From Aureimonas endophytica (lineage in GTDB: Bacteria; Pseudomonadota; Alphaproteobacteria; Rhizobiales; Rhizobiaceae), in the NCBI RefSeq assembly GCF_014642635.1, contig NZ_BMIQ01000006.1, positions 282,653 to 346,652 on the forward strand: a stretch of DNA of 64,000 bases, in the 5' to 3' direction. Positions 50,913-61,800 of the stretch are shown here, piece after piece. Below the pieces are notes generated by a model. The model did no database searches. It had not been told where the DNA came from and saw only the letters and a list, made by a program, of their open reading frames with translations. The number at the start of each line of letters is the position of its first letter. Position 1 is the first letter of the stretch. Both the position numbers and the translations under genes were made by a program.

Positions 50913-53456
50913 ATGCCTTCGGGGACATGGATGCCGGCGCGCGGGCTGCATTTCTGCGTCCGTCGCGGAGCGGCGGCGGCCGGGATTCGTCCTGCCGCGG
51001 TGGCGCTGGCCGGCTGGGTCGCGCTCGCCGCGACGGGTCCCTGTGCCGCCGAGGAGCCCGGAAACCGGCTCGATCTCGGCATGACGCCGCACGAGACGGT
51101 GATGCTGGCGCTGCTGGCGCTCGCCGTCGCCTTCGGCATGCTGACGCTCGTCTGGCTGCTGCGCCAGCAGACCCGGGCCGAGGCCGAGAACCAGGCCCTG
51201 CGGACGCTGCTCGCCGAACAGAGCAGCGAGGCCGAGCGCCGCGCCGCCCTGCTTGCCGACGACGAGCAATGCGTCCTCATCTTCTCCGCCGGCTTGATGC
51301 CGGAGATCTTCGGCCGCCTGCCGGAAGCCGTCGGCGTGCCGGTCGATCCGCGCCGCTTCCTCGCCTTCGAGACCTGGCTGGCGCCGGACATGGCGCGCCG
51401 GCTCGACGCCGCCATCGGCCGCCTGAAAGACCGCGCCGAGACCTTCCGCATGATCCTCACGGCGCCGGGCGGCGCGCCGGTGGAGGCGAGCGGCCGGGCG
51501 ATCGGCACGCATGCCGTGGTGCGCTTCTCCGCCCTCGGCGGCTTGCGGGAAGAGCTGGCGCTGCTGCGCGAGGATTTCGAGGCCGCCGACGCCACCATCG
51601 CCACCTTCCAGTCGCTCTGCGACGGGCTCGACATCGCCATCTGGCTGCGCGACCGCGACGGGCGGCTCGTCTGGGTCAACCGCGCCTATGCGAGTGCCGT
51701 CGACGCCGCCGACGCGCAGGACGCGTTGCGCCGGCAGGCCGAGCTTCTCGGCGAGCGCGACCGGAGCACCATCGCCGCGAGCCTCGCCGCGACGGGCAGC
51801 GTCGCCGAGCGCCTGTCGGCCGTCGTCGATGCCGACCGCCGCAATTTCGCGGTGGTCGAATCCGCCGGCCCGCTCGGCTCGGCCGGCGCCGCCATCGACG
51901 TCTCGGAAACCGAGGCGGTGCGGATGGAGCTGCGCCAGACCGTCGCCAATCATTCCGAGACGCTGGACCAGCTCACCACCGCCATCGCCAAGTTCGACGA
52001 CAAGACGCATCTCGTCTATCACAACGCCGCCTTCCAGAAGCTCTTCGGCCTGACCAACGTCTATCTCGACGCCCGGCCGGATCAGGTCTCGATGATGGAC
52101 CATCTGCGCTCACGCGGGGTCCTGCCGGAAGACCGGCCGCTGCGCGAACTGAAGAACGAGATTCTCGCCGCCTATCGCGCGACGCAGCCGACCGAGACGC
52201 TCTGGCATCTCGCCGACGGGCGGACGCTCCGCGTCTTCGCCAGCCCCGCCCCGCAGGGCGGCGCCACCTGGATCTTCGAGGATCTCACCGAGAAGCTGGA
52301 GCTCGAAAGCCGGCTCAACGTGCTCGTCCGCCTCCAGGGCGAGACGCTCGACTATCTCAACGAGGCGGTGTCCGTCTTCGGGCCGGACGGGCGGCTGCGC
52401 CTGTCGAACCCCTCCTTCGCCGAGCTCTGGCACCTGTCGGACGAGTTCGTGCAGACCAAGCCCCATATCAAGGCGATCGCCAAGGCCGTGGATGTCGCCA
52501 TCCTCTCCCCCGCCAATGGCGAGCCGGGCATCGACTGGCTGGGCTTCGTGCGTGCCGTCACCGCCTTCGAGGAGGGCGAGCGCCGCAACCGCAACGGCGA
52601 GTTCCAGCTTTCCGACGGCCGTATCCAGTCCTATGGCATCGTGCCCTTGCCGAACGGCCAGACGATGCTGACCTTCACGGACATCACCGATGCGCGCCGC
52701 GCCGAGCGGATGCTGCGCGAGCGCAACGAGGCGCTGGAGATGGCCGACCGGGTGAAGACCGACTTCGTCAAGCACGTGAACTACGAGCTGCGCTCGCCGC
52801 TCACCAACATCATAGGCTTCTCGGCGCTCCTGCGCGCCAGCGAGACCGGCCCGCTCAACGCGCGCCAGGCGGAATATCTCGACTACATCTCCACCTCCAC
52901 CGCCGCGCTGATGACCATCGTCAACGACATTCTCGATCTCGCCTCGATCGATGCCGGCACGATGGATCTCGAATTCTCCGAGGTCGAGATCCGCAAGGTG
53001 GCCGAGAAGGCCGTGGAAGGCATCGGCGACCGGCTGCGCGAGAACGACCTCCATGTCGCGATCGACGTGGCGCGCGCCGGCAAGAGCTTCCTCGCCGACG
53101 AGCACCGCATCGTGCAGGTGCTCTTCAACCTGCTGTCGAACGCCGCGAATTTCGCGCCCTCCGGCTCGACCATCGATCTCATCGCCGAGCAGCAGGGCGC
53201 CGAGCTCGTCTTCAAGGTGCGCGATCGCGGCCCCGGCATCGCGCCCGGCCAGATCGCCCGCATCTTCGACCGCTTCGAGGCCGACCCGGTCGGCGGGCGG
53301 CATTCCGGCGCCGGGCTCGGCCTGTCGATCGTGAAAAGCTTCGTCGAACTGCACAAGGGCAAGGTGGACGTGACGTCGAGCCGCGAGAACGGCACCACGG
53401 TCATCTGCCGTTTTCCCGCGAAATCGCGCTCGACCCTTTCGGACGCCGCCGAATAA
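50913..53456 (+). CDS. divL: DivL-type atypical cell-cycle kinase
   Basis: 847 residues. An N-terminal signal/anchor region (25-42) and membrane span at 61-83 are followed by a coiled segment, three or four PAS-like regions (about 225-330, 345-460, 470-595) and a kinase core. At the phospho-acceptor place it reads FVKHVNYELRSPLTNIIGF: Tyr624 replaces the catalytic His, the hallmark of DivL. The ATP site remains (HRIVQVLFNLLSNAANF, DRGPGIAPG, GAGLGLSIV). In Caulobacter DivL senses DivK phosphorylation and controls CckA-CtrA at the cell pole. Position before tsaE is the same in other alphaproteobacteria. The SD AAGGGC precedes ATG 50913. Confidence 0.93.
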   Translation: MPSGTWMPARGLHFCVRRGAAAAGIRPAAVALAGWVALAATGPCAAEEPGNRLDLGMTPHETVMLALLALAVAFGMLTLVWLLRQQTRAEAENQALRTLLAEQSSEAERRAALLADDEQCVLIFSAGLMPEIFGRLPEAVGVPVDPRRFLAFETWLAPDMARRLDAAIGRLKDRAETFRMILTAPGGAPVEASGRAIGTHAVVRFSALGGLREELALLREDFEAADATIATFQSLCDGLDIAIWLRDRDGRLVWVNRAYASAVDAADAQDALRRQAELLGERDRSTIAASLAATGSVAERLSAVVDADRRNFAVVESAGPLGSAGAAIDVSETEAVRMELRQTVANHSETLDQLTTAIAKFDDKTHLVYHNAAFQKLFGLTNVYLDARPDQVSMMDHLRSRGVLPEDRPLRELKNEILAAYRATQPTETLWHLADGRTLRVFASPAPQGGATWIFEDLTEKLELESRLNVLVRLQGETLDYLNEAVSVFGPDGRLRLSNPSFAELWHLSDEFVQTKPHIKAIAKAVDVAILSPANGEPGIDWLGFVRAVTAFEEGERRNRNGEFQLSDGRIQSYGIVPLPNGQTMLTFTDITDARRAERMLRERNEALEMADRVKTDFVKHVNYELRSPLTNIIGFSALLRASETGPLNARQAEYLDYISTSTAALMTIVNDILDLASIDAGTMDLEFSEVEIRKVAEKAVEGIGDRLRENDLHVAIDVARAGKSFLADEHRIVQVLFNLLSNAANFAPSGSTIDLIAEQQGAELVFKVRDRGPGIAPGQIARIFDRFEADPVGGRHSGAGLGLSIVKSFVELHKGKVDVTSSRENGTTVICRFPAKSRSTLSDAAE

Positions 53457-54997
53457 TGAACGCTCCCGCCCGTTTCGCGGATAGGACCGCGACCCGCGAC
53501 CTGTTTCTGGCCGACGACGCGGCGACCGAGCGCTTCGGCGAGGATCTCGCCATGATCCTGAAGCGCGGCGACCTCGTCGCGCTCACCGGCGATCTCGGCG
53601 CCGGCAAGTCGACCCTCGCCCGGGCGGCGATCCGCGCGCTCGCCGGCGATCCGGCGCTGGAGGTCCCCTCCCCCACCTATACGCTCGTCCAGACCTATGC
53701 GACGAACCCGCCGCTCGCCCATCTCGATCTTTATCGCCTCGGCGACGCCTCGGAGATCGAGGAACTCGGCCTCGAGGACGCCGCCGAGACCGGCATCGTT
53801 CTCTGCGAATGGCCGGAACGGGCGCCGGAGATCCTGGCGCGCGCGGCTCTGCGCATCGAGCTGGCGGCGGAGGGCGCCGGCCGCCGCGCCCTCGTCTCCG
53901 GCCAGCCGGAGGCCGTCGAACGGCTCGCCCGCAGCCTGGACCTGCGCGCCTTTCTCGACCGGCTCGACCCGCCCGCCGGAACGCGGCGGCGTCTCTTCGG
54001 CGACGCGTCCTCCCGCCGCTACGAGACGGCCGAGCAGGGCGGTCGCCCGCTGATCGTGATGGACGCGCCGAAGCGCCCGAACGGCCCGCCGATCCGCGAC
54101 GGCCTGCCCTATAGCCGCCTCGCCCATCTCGCCGAGGACGTGGTGCCCTTCGTCGCCGTCGATCGCCTGCTGCGCGAGCTCGGCTTCGCCGCGCCGGAGA
54201 TCGTCGGCGAGGATATCGAGGCGGGCTTTCTCGCCCTCGAACATCTCGGCTCCGAGACGCTTCTCTCGCCGGAGGGCGCGCCCCTGCCCGAGCGCTACGA
54301 GGCGACGGCGCGGGCGCTGGCGCTTCTCCACGCGGCGCCCATCGCGGCGGAGATCCGGCTCGGCGGCGGGCGCGTTCACCGCATTCCCCCCTTCGACCGC
54401 ACGGCCATGGGCATCGAGGTGGAGCAGCTCCTCGACTGGTATCTGCCCGACCGCTTCGGCCGCCCGGCGAGCCCGGCGGAGCGGCACGCCTTTCTCGCCC
54501 TCTGGGACGGTCTCGTCACGCGGTTGGAGGCGGCCGAGCGCTCGATCGTGCTGCGCGACGTCCATTCGCCGAACGTCATCTGGCGCGAGGGCCGGGAGGG
54601 CGTCGCGCGGATCGGCCTCATCGATTTCCAGGACGCGATGATCGGCCCCTCCGCCTACGATCTCGCCTCGCTGGCGCAGGACGCGCGCGTCGACATCGCG
54701 CCGGAGCTGGAAGCCTGGCTCGTCGCCGCCTATGTCGACGAGCGGCGCGCCGGCGATCCGGGTTTCGACGCGGCGGGCTTCGCCGAGGCCTATGCGATCA
54801 TGGCCGCGCAGCGCGCCACCAAGATCCTCGGCATCTTCGTGCGGCTGGAGAAGCGCGACGGCAAGCCGTTCTATCGCCGTCACATCCCGCGCCTACAAGC
54901 CTATCTGCAAAGGACCGTCGAGCATCCGAGCCTCCACGGCCTCCGCGATCTCTATCGGGATTGGGGCGTTCTCGCCCCGTCCGCAAGGAAAGGCTGA
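53456..54997 (+). CDS. tsaE: TsaE - aminoglycoside/sugar phosphotransferase fusion (AmgK-like)
   Basis: 513 residues, two proteins in one. Residues 1 to about 155 are TsaE: Walker A TGDLGAGKSTLARA, SPTYTLVQTY, HLDLYRL and LCEWPERA. TsaE is the ATPase of the t6A tRNA-modification machine TsaBDE. Residues about 170-513 are an APH-fold kinase: catalytic VLRDVHSPNVIW, metal site LIDFQDAMIGPSAYDLASL. Relatives are AmgK, the anomeric MurNAc/GlcNAc kinase of cell-wall recycling, and the MurU-like gene directly after supports that. The ATG shares a base with the divL stop (TAATG), so translation is coupled. Confidence 0.92.
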   Translation: MNAPARFADRTATRDLFLADDAATERFGEDLAMILKRGDLVALTGDLGAGKSTLARAAIRALAGDPALEVPSPTYTLVQTYATNPPLAHLDLYRLGDASEIEELGLEDAAETGIVLCEWPERAPEILARAALRIELAAEGAGRRALVSGQPEAVERLARSLDLRAFLDRLDPPAGTRRRLFGDASSRRYETAEQGGRPLIVMDAPKRPNGPPIRDGLPYSRLAHLAEDVVPFVAVDRLLRELGFAAPEIVGEDIEAGFLALEHLGSETLLSPEGAPLPERYEATARALALLHAAPIAAEIRLGGGRVHRIPPFDRTAMGIEVEQLLDWYLPDRFGRPASPAERHAFLALWDGLVTRLEAAERSIVLRDVHSPNVIWREGREGVARIGLIDFQDAMIGPSAYDLASLAQDARVDIAPELEAWLVAAYVDERRAGDPGFDAAGFAEAYAIMAAQRATKILGIFVRLEKRDGKPFYRRHIPRLQAYLQRTVEHPSLHGLRDLYRDWGVLAPSARKG

Positions 54998-55743
54998 TGT
55001 CCCCCATGCCGGACAGACCGGACACGAAGCGGCCGAACGTGGCGATGGTGCTCGCCGCCGGCCTCGGCAAGCGCATGCGGCCGATCACCTCGACCATTCC
55101 GAAGCCGCTGGTCGAGATTCGCGGCAAGGCGCTGATCGATTACGGTCTCGACGCGCTGGAGCGCGCGGGCGTCTCGCGCGCCGTCGTCAACGTCCATTAT
55201 CTCGCCGATCTGATGCAGGCGCATCTGCGCCGCCGCGACGGCATCGAGATCGTCGTCTCGGACGAGCGCGACGAACTCCTGGAATCGGGCGGCGGCATCG
55301 TGCGCGCCCTGCCGCTTCTCGGCCCGGACCCCTTCTACGTCATCAATGCCGACACGTTCTGGATCGACGGCTATCGCGACAATCTCCAGCTCATGGCCGA
55401 GCTCTGGGATCCGCGGCGCATGGATGTCCTGCTGCTGATCGCCGAGATGCGCCAGGCGACCGGCTACGAGGGACGCGGCGACTTCACCATGGATGTCGAG
55501 GGCCGACTGAAGCGCGTGCCGGAACGGGACATGTCGCCCTTCATCTATGCGGGCGCCGCGATCGTGAAGCCCGAACTCTTCGCCGGCATGGCGGAGGAGA
55601 AGTTCTCGCTGAACCGCATCTTCGACACCGCGATCGAGAACGAGCGCCTGTTCGGCGTGCGGCTCGACGGCCTATGGCTGACGGTCGGCACGCCGGACGC
55701 GATCCCGGCGGCGGAAGCGGCCTTCAAGGCGAGCGCCGCCTGA
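54997..55743 (+). CDS. murU: MurU-like nucleotidyltransferase
   Basis: 248 residues, GT-A-type nucleotidyltransferase. Signature VLAAGLGKRMRPITSTIPKP gives the NTP-binding loop and Lys; VINADTFWIDG holds the metal-binding Asp; LESGGGIVRALPLL and WLTVGTPDAI complete the family pattern. MurU makes UDP-MurNAc from MurNAc-1-phosphate, bypassing fosfomycin-sensitive de novo synthesis. It follows the AmgK-like domain directly (stop and start overlap in TGATG). Other sugar-1-phosphate substrates such as mannose-1-P are possible. Confidence 0.85.
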   Translation: MSPMPDRPDTKRPNVAMVLAAGLGKRMRPITSTIPKPLVEIRGKALIDYGLDALERAGVSRAVVNVHYLADLMQAHLRRRDGIEIVVSDERDELLESGGGIVRALPLLGPDPFYVINADTFWIDGYRDNLQLMAELWDPRRMDVLLLIAEMRQATGYEGRGDFTMDVEGRLKRVPERDMSPFIYAGAAIVKPELFAGMAEEKFSLNRIFDTAIENERLFGVRLDGLWLTVGTPDAIPAAEAAFKASAA

Positions 55744-56149
55744 CGGGCGAGCGCCGGCGGCCAAGCCGCCGGCTTCGTGCGCCCGCAATCAAATATCCTG
55801 ACCGAGGTCTAGGCAAAATCAATTACTTGCGGGCAGATCGACAAGAGATTGCGCGATTCCCGCAAGGACTTCGACTTACCAAGAACACCCGATGCAAGGA
55901 CTTGGACTGTTGTCCTGGCGAGGCCGGATCGCAGCCGTACTTCCCCTTGGCAGACGGGTCTTCCGGCCGCGGGATGCCGAGGGTTCGGCCCCCGTCATTT
56001 CCGACGCGGGCGACCGCTTACGTCTCTACCGCGGCGTCGGCCCCGAACCGTATCCGCCGACAGGAACGTCGGGATGACCTCACCGCCCTCGCAAAAGCGA
56101 ACGCTCCAAATGCGATTGCCGCCAGCCCAAGGATAGCTCCGAGAAGATC
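55744..56149. other. 406-base gene-free region at a synteny break
   Basis: GCCGGCGGC (55753-55761) and GCCGCCGGC (55765-55773) form a 9-bp hairpin just after murU, perhaps its terminator, without a U-run. The rest is less GC-rich than its surroundings and has no ORF with SD or codon bias, no tRNA and no recognisable transposase. In other Rhizobiales addB usually follows here, so this is the edge of a rearranged or inserted segment. Confidence 0.5.
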
Positions 56150-57133
56150 CTACAGAGACCTGTCAGGTTCAGTATGCGCCGAAGCCTTCCGGAAGCCGTC
56201 AGGGGTCACGCCCTGCGAGGTTCGGAAGCTCCGAATGAGATGGGGGGCGTCGCAGAAGCCCGTATCCGCGGCGATCTGATTCACCGAGCGACGGGTCGTG
56301 CGCAGCAGATGCTTGGCCTGCTCGAGGCGGATCAAACGGTCCGCGTTGCGTGGGCTCATGCCCAGCGCATCCTTGAAGTGACGCTCCAGCGTGCGCCGGC
56401 CGACATCGAGCGAAACATGCAGCTTCTCGATGGACGTCGGCGCGTCGATGGTCTGCTGCATCAGGAGAAGCGCCTTGCGGACCAGCGGGTCGTCGGTCGC
56501 GAGCGCCATGGGCATGCCGGGCTGTGGGCGCTCGGCCGTCATCGCCTCGTCGATGATCATGATGTGGAGGCTCTTGGAAGCCCGCGCCCGTCCGAGATGT
56601 CGCTCCACGATGAAGGCCGCGAGATGGGCCGAGCTGACCCCGCCGGAGCAGGTCAATCGATCGCGGTCGACCACGAAGATCTGGTCGCTGACGGGCTTCA
56701 ACCCCTCGAAGCGCTCGAGGAAGTCCTCGTGATGGAACCAGCTTACGCAGGCGCGGTAGCCCGCCATCAGCCCGGCCCGGTGCAGAACGAAGGCTCCGGT
56801 GCAGACGCCGACAAGCGGAACGCCAGCCGCGGCCGCCTGCTTGAGGAAGCGGACATAGTCCGGGTTCAACCCCTCGATCTCATCGACGAGACCCCCGACG
56901 ACCACGATGTAGTCGAAACGCTTCGGATCGCCGAGGCGCTCGTCAGGCTGCACGGCGATCCCGCAGCTCGACGCGATCGGCTCCATCGTCGCGGACAGCA
57001 CCCGCCAGCCGCATAGGATCGGCCGCGAGCGATCACCCTCGTCGGCCGACAGCCGGAGCACGTCGACGAAGTTGGCGAAGGCGCAGAGCGTGAAGCGTCG
57101 CGTCAGGATGAAGCCGATATTGAGCTTGGGCAT
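56150..57133 (-). CDS. GlxA-family AraC-type regulator (GbdR/SouR-like)
   Basis: 327 residues. The N-terminal DJ-1/PfpI-like domain shows IGFILTRRFTLCAFANFVDVL and VPLVGVCTGAFVLHRAGLM with the nucleophile-elbow Cys. The C-terminal AraC domain has two helix-turn-helix units (SIEKLHVSLDVGRRTLERHF and SVNQIAADTGFCDAPHLIRS). It is divergent from soxB by 115 bases. In Pseudomonas the related GbdR and SouR activate sarcosine/glycine betaine catabolism, so it probably activates the sox operon when sarcosine or dimethylglycine is present. ATG 57133 has AAGGAG 9 bases upstream. Confidence 0.9.
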   Translation of the reverse strand: MPKLNIGFILTRRFTLCAFANFVDVLRLSADEGDRSRPILCGWRVLSATMEPIASSCGIAVQPDERLGDPKRFDYIVVVGGLVDEIEGLNPDYVRFLKQAAAAGVPLVGVCTGAFVLHRAGLMAGYRACVSWFHHEDFLERFEGLKPVSDQIFVVDRDRLTCSGGVSSAHLAAFIVERHLGRARASKSLHIMIIDEAMTAERPQPGMPMALATDDPLVRKALLLMQQTIDAPTSIEKLHVSLDVGRRTLERHFKDALGMSPRNADRLIRLEQAKHLLRTTRRSVNQIAADTGFCDAPHLIRSFRTSQGVTPDGFRKASAHTEPDRSL

Positions 57134-57248
57134 GGCGTGGCACTCCTTCGCCCCCGACGCATGGATACAGCGAAAGTGCCGCACCCGTACAGGCACCCGA
57201 GGCATCGGTGGCGCATAGTCCGCCCATCCCACCCGGAAAGCCGCTGCC

Positions 57249-58502
57249 ATGACCCGTTTCTCGCTTCCCGTGCTGATCGCGAAGGCTCTGAAGGGCAACA
57301 AGACCTGGGAGCCGCAATGGCCGGACGCCCAGCCGAAGGCGGAATACGACGTCGTCATCGTCGGCGCCGGCGGCCACGGGCTGGCGACGGCCTACTACCT
57401 CGCCAAGGAGCATGGCGTCACCAATGTCGCGGTGGTCGACAAGGGCTGGCTCGGCGGCGGCAACACGGGTCGCAACACCACGATCATCCGCTCCAACTAT
57501 CTCTACGACGAGTCGGCGCAGCTCTACGAGCATGCCATGAAGCTCTGGGAGGGGCTCTCCCAGGAGCTGAACTACAACGTCATGTTCTCCCAGCGCGGCG
57601 TGATGATGCTGGCCCATTCGGTCCATGACGAGCAGAGCTTCAAGCGCCACATCCATTCCAACCGCCTGAACGGCATCGACAACGAGTGGCTGACGGCGGA
57701 ACAGGCGAAGGAATTCTGCCCGCCGCTGAACATCGCCGCCAATGCCCGCTATCCCGTGATCGGCGCCGCACTCCAGCGCCGCGGCGGTGTCGCCCGGCAC
57801 GACGCCGTCGCCTGGGGCTATGCCCGCGGTGCGGCGGCGCGGGGCGTCGACATCATCCAGAACTGCCCGGTGCTCGCCGTCCGCCGCGACGCCTCGGGCG
57901 CGGTGTCGGGCGTCGAGACGGCGCGCGGCTTCATCAAGGCGAAGAAGGTCGCGGTGGTGGCGGCCGGCAACACATCGGTCGTCATGGACACGGCGGGCGT
58001 GCGCCTGCCGCTCGAGAGCTATCCGCTCCAGGCGCTGGTCTCCGAGCCGGTGAAGCCGGTCTTCCCCTGCGTGGTCATGTCGAACACCGTCCACGCCTAT
58101 ATCTCGCAGTCCGACAAGGGCGAGCTCGTCATCGGTTCCGGCACCGACCAGTACGTCTCCTATTCCCAGCGTGGCGGCCTGCCGTTGATCGAGCACACGC
58201 TCGCCTCGATCTGCGAAGTCTTCCCGATCTTCACGCGCATGCGCATGCTGCGCAAATGGGGCGGCATCGTCGACGTCACGCCCGACCGCTCGCCGATCAT
58301 CGGCAAGACGCCGGTGCCGGGGCTCTTCGTCAATTGCGGCTGGGGCACCGGCGGCTTCAAGGCGACGCCGGGCTCCGGCCATGTCTTCGCGCACACGGTC
58401 GCGCGCGGCGAACCGCACAGGATCAATGCGCCCTACACGATGGAGCGCTTCACCACCGGCCGTCTCATCGACGAGGCGGCGGCCGCCGCCGTCGCGCACT
58501 GA
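57249..58502 (+). CDS. soxB: Sarcosine oxidase, beta subunit
   Basis: 417 residues, full length. It demethylates sarcosine to glycine. The FAD site is [20 protein letters not shown]; the covalent FMN-binding His is in [20 protein letters not shown]; the C-terminal [19 protein letters not shown] is typical. It works in the heterotetramer SoxABDG, where electrons go to oxygen and the methyl group to tetrahydrofolate in the alpha subunit. First gene of the operon; ATG 57249. Confidence 0.97.
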   Translation: MTRFSLPVLIAKALKGNKTWEPQWPDAQPKAEYDVVIVGAGGHGLATAYYLAKEHGVTNVAVVDKGWLGGGNTGRNTTIIRSNYLYDESAQLYEHAMKLWEGLSQELNYNVMFSQRGVMMLAHSVHDEQSFKRHIHSNRLNGIDNEWLTAEQAKEFCPPLNIAANARYPVIGAALQRRGGVARHDAVAWGYARGAAARGVDIIQNCPVLAVRRDASGAVSGVETARGFIKAKKVAVVAAGNTSVVMDTAGVRLPLESYPLQALVSEPVKPVFPCVVMSNTVHAYISQSDKGELVIGSGTDQYVSYSQRGGLPLIEHTLASICEVFPIFTRMRMLRKWGGIVDVTPDRSPIIGKTPVPGLFVNCGWGTGGFKATPGSGHVFAHTVARGEPHRINAPYTMERFTTGRLIDEAAAAAVAH

Positions 58503-58521
58503 CGACGCGGGAGGACGCATC

Positions 58522-58842
58522 ATGCTTCTGATCACCTGCCCCTACTGCCAGGCCGCCCGGCCCGAGATCGAGTTCGCCTATGCGGGCGAAGCGCATATCG
58601 CGCGGCCCGCCGATCCGTCGGCCCTGAGCGACGAGGAATGGCGCGACTTCCTCTTCGTGCGCTCCAATCCGCGTGGGCTTCATGCGGAGCGCTGGCGCCA
58701 CGTCCACGGCTGCGGGCGCTTCTTCAACGCGATCCGCGACACCGTCACCGACAAGTTCTCGGCGACCTACCGGGCGGGCGAACCGCGCCCGGTCCATGAA
58801 GCCGCTTCGACTGCCACCGCCGCCGGGGAGATGCCGCGATGA
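58522..58842 (+). CDS. soxD: Sarcosine oxidase, delta subunit
   Basis: 106 residues. A zinc site is predicted from Cys6-Cys9 (ITCPYCQ) and His60/His62-Cys64 (WRHVHGCGRFF), as in the known structure family. It is structural and interacts with the alpha subunit. GGAGG precedes the ATG by 7 bases. Its stop overlaps the soxA start by 4 bases (58839-58842). Confidence 0.95.
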   Translation: MLLITCPYCQAARPEIEFAYAGEAHIARPADPSALSDEEWRDFLFVRSNPRGLHAERWRHVHGCGRFFNAIRDTVTDKFSATYRAGEPRPVHEAASTATAAGEMPR

Positions 58843-61800
58843 GCCGGACCGAGACGATCGAGACCGCCCCGCTCGCCTACAGCCACGGCGCAGAGCAAGC
58901 GAGCGCGCCGGCGAGGGCATTGCGCGTCGCCGGCCGCGGCCGCACCTATCCGAAGCACCCGGTCCGCTTCACCTTCGACGGCAAGGCGTTCGAGGGCCAA
59001 GCCGGCGACACGCTGGCCTCGGCGCTTCTCGCCAACGGCGTTCATCTCGTCGGGCGCTCGTTCAAGTATCACCGCCCGCGCGGCATCCTGTCGGCCGGCT
59101 GCGAGGAGCCGAACGCGCTTGTCGGCACCGACCGTGGCGCCGGGCGCTTCGAGCCGAACACCCGGGCGACGATGGCCGAGGTCTTCGAGGGTTTCAACGC
59201 CAACAGCCAGAACCGCTGGCCGAACCTTCGCACCGACATCGGCGCCGTCAACGACAGCCTCTACATGCTGTTCTCGGCAGGCTTCTACTACAAGACCTTC
59301 ATGTGGCCGAAGAGCTTCTGGAACAAGGTCTACGAGCCCTTCATCCGGGGCGCGGCCGGCCTCGGCGCTGCCCCTTCCGCCGAAGACCCGGACCGCTATG
59401 CCAGCCGCTACGCCCATTGCGACGTTCTCGTCGTCGGCGGCGGCGCGGCGGGCCTCGCCGCAGCTCTCACGGCCGGCCGCGCGGGCGCCAAGGTCATGCT
59501 CGTCGACGATCAGGCCGAGGCCGGCGGCTGGCTCCTGTCGGAGCCGGAAGCCCGGATCGATGGCCGTCCCGCCTGGGACTGGCTCCGAGATGCGCTGGCC
59601 GAACTCGCCGCGTTGCCGAACGTCACGGTGCTGACACGTACGACGGCGATCGGCTACTACCATCAGAACCTCGTCGGCCTCTGCCAGCGCCTGACCGACC
59701 ACCTCGCCGATGTTCCCGCCGATGCACCCCGCGAACGGCTGTGGAAGATGCGCGCCAAGCAAGTGGTGCTGGCGCAGGGCGCCATCGAAAAGCCGCTGGT
59801 CTTTTCCGGCAACGACCGGCCCGGCGTCATGCTGGCCGGCGCCGCCCGCACCTATCTCAACCGCTACGGCGTGCGCGTCGGCGAGAATGTCGCCGTCGTC
59901 ACCTCGCATGACTCGGCCTGGAACGCCGCCTTCGACCTCGCCCGCGCCGGCACGAAGGTGCCGCTCATCGTCGACATCCGCCGCGGCGTCGACGAGCGCC
60001 TCGTCTTCGAGGCGCGCAGCCTCGGCATCGAGACGATCCTCGGCGGCACCGTGACGGACACGAAGGGACGCCTGCGCGTGTCCGCAGTCCGGGTCAACGC
60101 GCTCAGTCGCGACGATGCGGTCGGTCCGGGGCGCTGGATCGCCTGCGACGCGCTGCTGATGTCCGGCGGATGGACGCCGAGCCTCCATCTCTTTTCGCAT
60201 ACCGGCTCCAAGCTCGCTTGGGACGAGGGCGACCAGACCTTCCTGCCGGGCAAGGCCAACGAGGAATGCCGCTGCGCCGGGGCCGGAACCGGTAAGCTCG
60301 GCCTCGCGAGCGCGTTCGCGCAGGGCGCCGAGGCGGGTGCCGCCGCTGCGCATGACGCCGGCTTTGCCGCCACGTCCCCGCGCTTCGTTGCGGAAGGCGA
60401 AGGGCCGATGACAGGCGCGCCCTGCCGCGACCTTCCGACCGATCGCAACGCCTCCTTCGCCAAGGCTTTCGTGGATTTCCAGAACGACGTGCTCGCGAAA
60501 GACATCCGTCTCGCGGTTCGCGAAGGCTTCCGTTCGGTGGAGCACATCAAGCGCTATACGACGAACGGCATGGCGACCGACCAGGGCAAGACGTCCAACA
60601 TCAACGGTCTCGCCATCGCCTCGGACGCGCTCCAGCGCCCGGCCCCGAGCGTCGGCCTGACGACATTCCGCCCGCCCTATACGCCGACCACCTTCGGGGC
60701 CTTCGCCGGCTACAATCGCGGCGAGCTCTTCGAGGTGACGCGCAAGACGCCGATCGATGGCTGGGCCGAGGAAAAGGGCGCGGTCTTCGAACCCGTCTCG
60801 CTCTGGCGGCGTGCACGCTACTTCCCGAAGGCGGGCGAGGACATGCACGCCGCAGTCGCCCGTGAGTGCCAGGCGGTGCGCGCCAGTGTCGGCATGTTCG
60901 ACGCCTCGACGCTCGGCAAGATCGAGGTCGTCGGCCCCGACGCGGCGACCTTCATGAACCGCATGTATACGAATGCCTGGACGAAGCTCGAACCTGGGCG
61001 CTGCCGCTACGGCCTGCTCCTCGGCGAGGACGGCTTCATCCGTGACGACGGCGTCATCGGCCGCCTCGCGAGCGACCGCTTCCACGTCACGACGACGACG
61101 GGCGGCGCGGCGCGCGTCCTCAACATGATGGAGGACTATCTCCAGACCGAGTGGCCCGATCTCGACGTCTGGCTGACCTCGACCACCGAGCAATGGGCGG
61201 TGATCGCCGTCCAGGGGCCGAAGGCGCGCGACGTCATCGCGCCGCTGGTCGAGGGCATCGACCTGTCGCCGGGAGCCTTCCCGCATATGGCGATCGCCGA
61301 AGGACGGATCTGCGGCGTGCCGACCCGGCTCTTCCGCGTGTCCTTCACCGGCGAGCTCGGCTTCGAGGTGAACGTTCCGGCCCGTTTCGGCCGGGCGGTC
61401 TGGGAGGCCATTCACGAGGCTGGCCAAGCGCATGGCATCGTATCCTACGGCACCGAGACGATGCACGTGCTTCGCGCCGAGAAGGGCTACATCATCGTCG
61501 GCCAGGATACGGACGGGACGTTGACGCCGGACGACGCCGGCATTGGCTGGGCCATCGGCAAGACCAAGCCCGATTTCGTCGGCAAGCGCTCGCTGACCCG
61601 GCCGGACATGCTGAACCCGGATCGCAAGCATCTGGTCGGCCTGCTCACCGCCGATCCGAAAGTCGTTCTCGAGGAAGGCGCCCAGATCGTCGCCGAGCCG
61701 GAAGGACCGATGCCGCGCGACATGATCGGACACGTCACCTCCTCCTACTGGAGCGAGACGCTCGGTCGGTCGATCGCGATGGCCGTGGTCAAGGGGGGCA

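Noticed and set aside
56036-56149. Hydrophobic in-frame continuation after the GbdR-like stop codon (minus strand, LLGAILGLAAIAFGAFAFA)
   Set aside because: No start codon and no SD after the TAG; looks like chance or a remnant, too weak to annotate.
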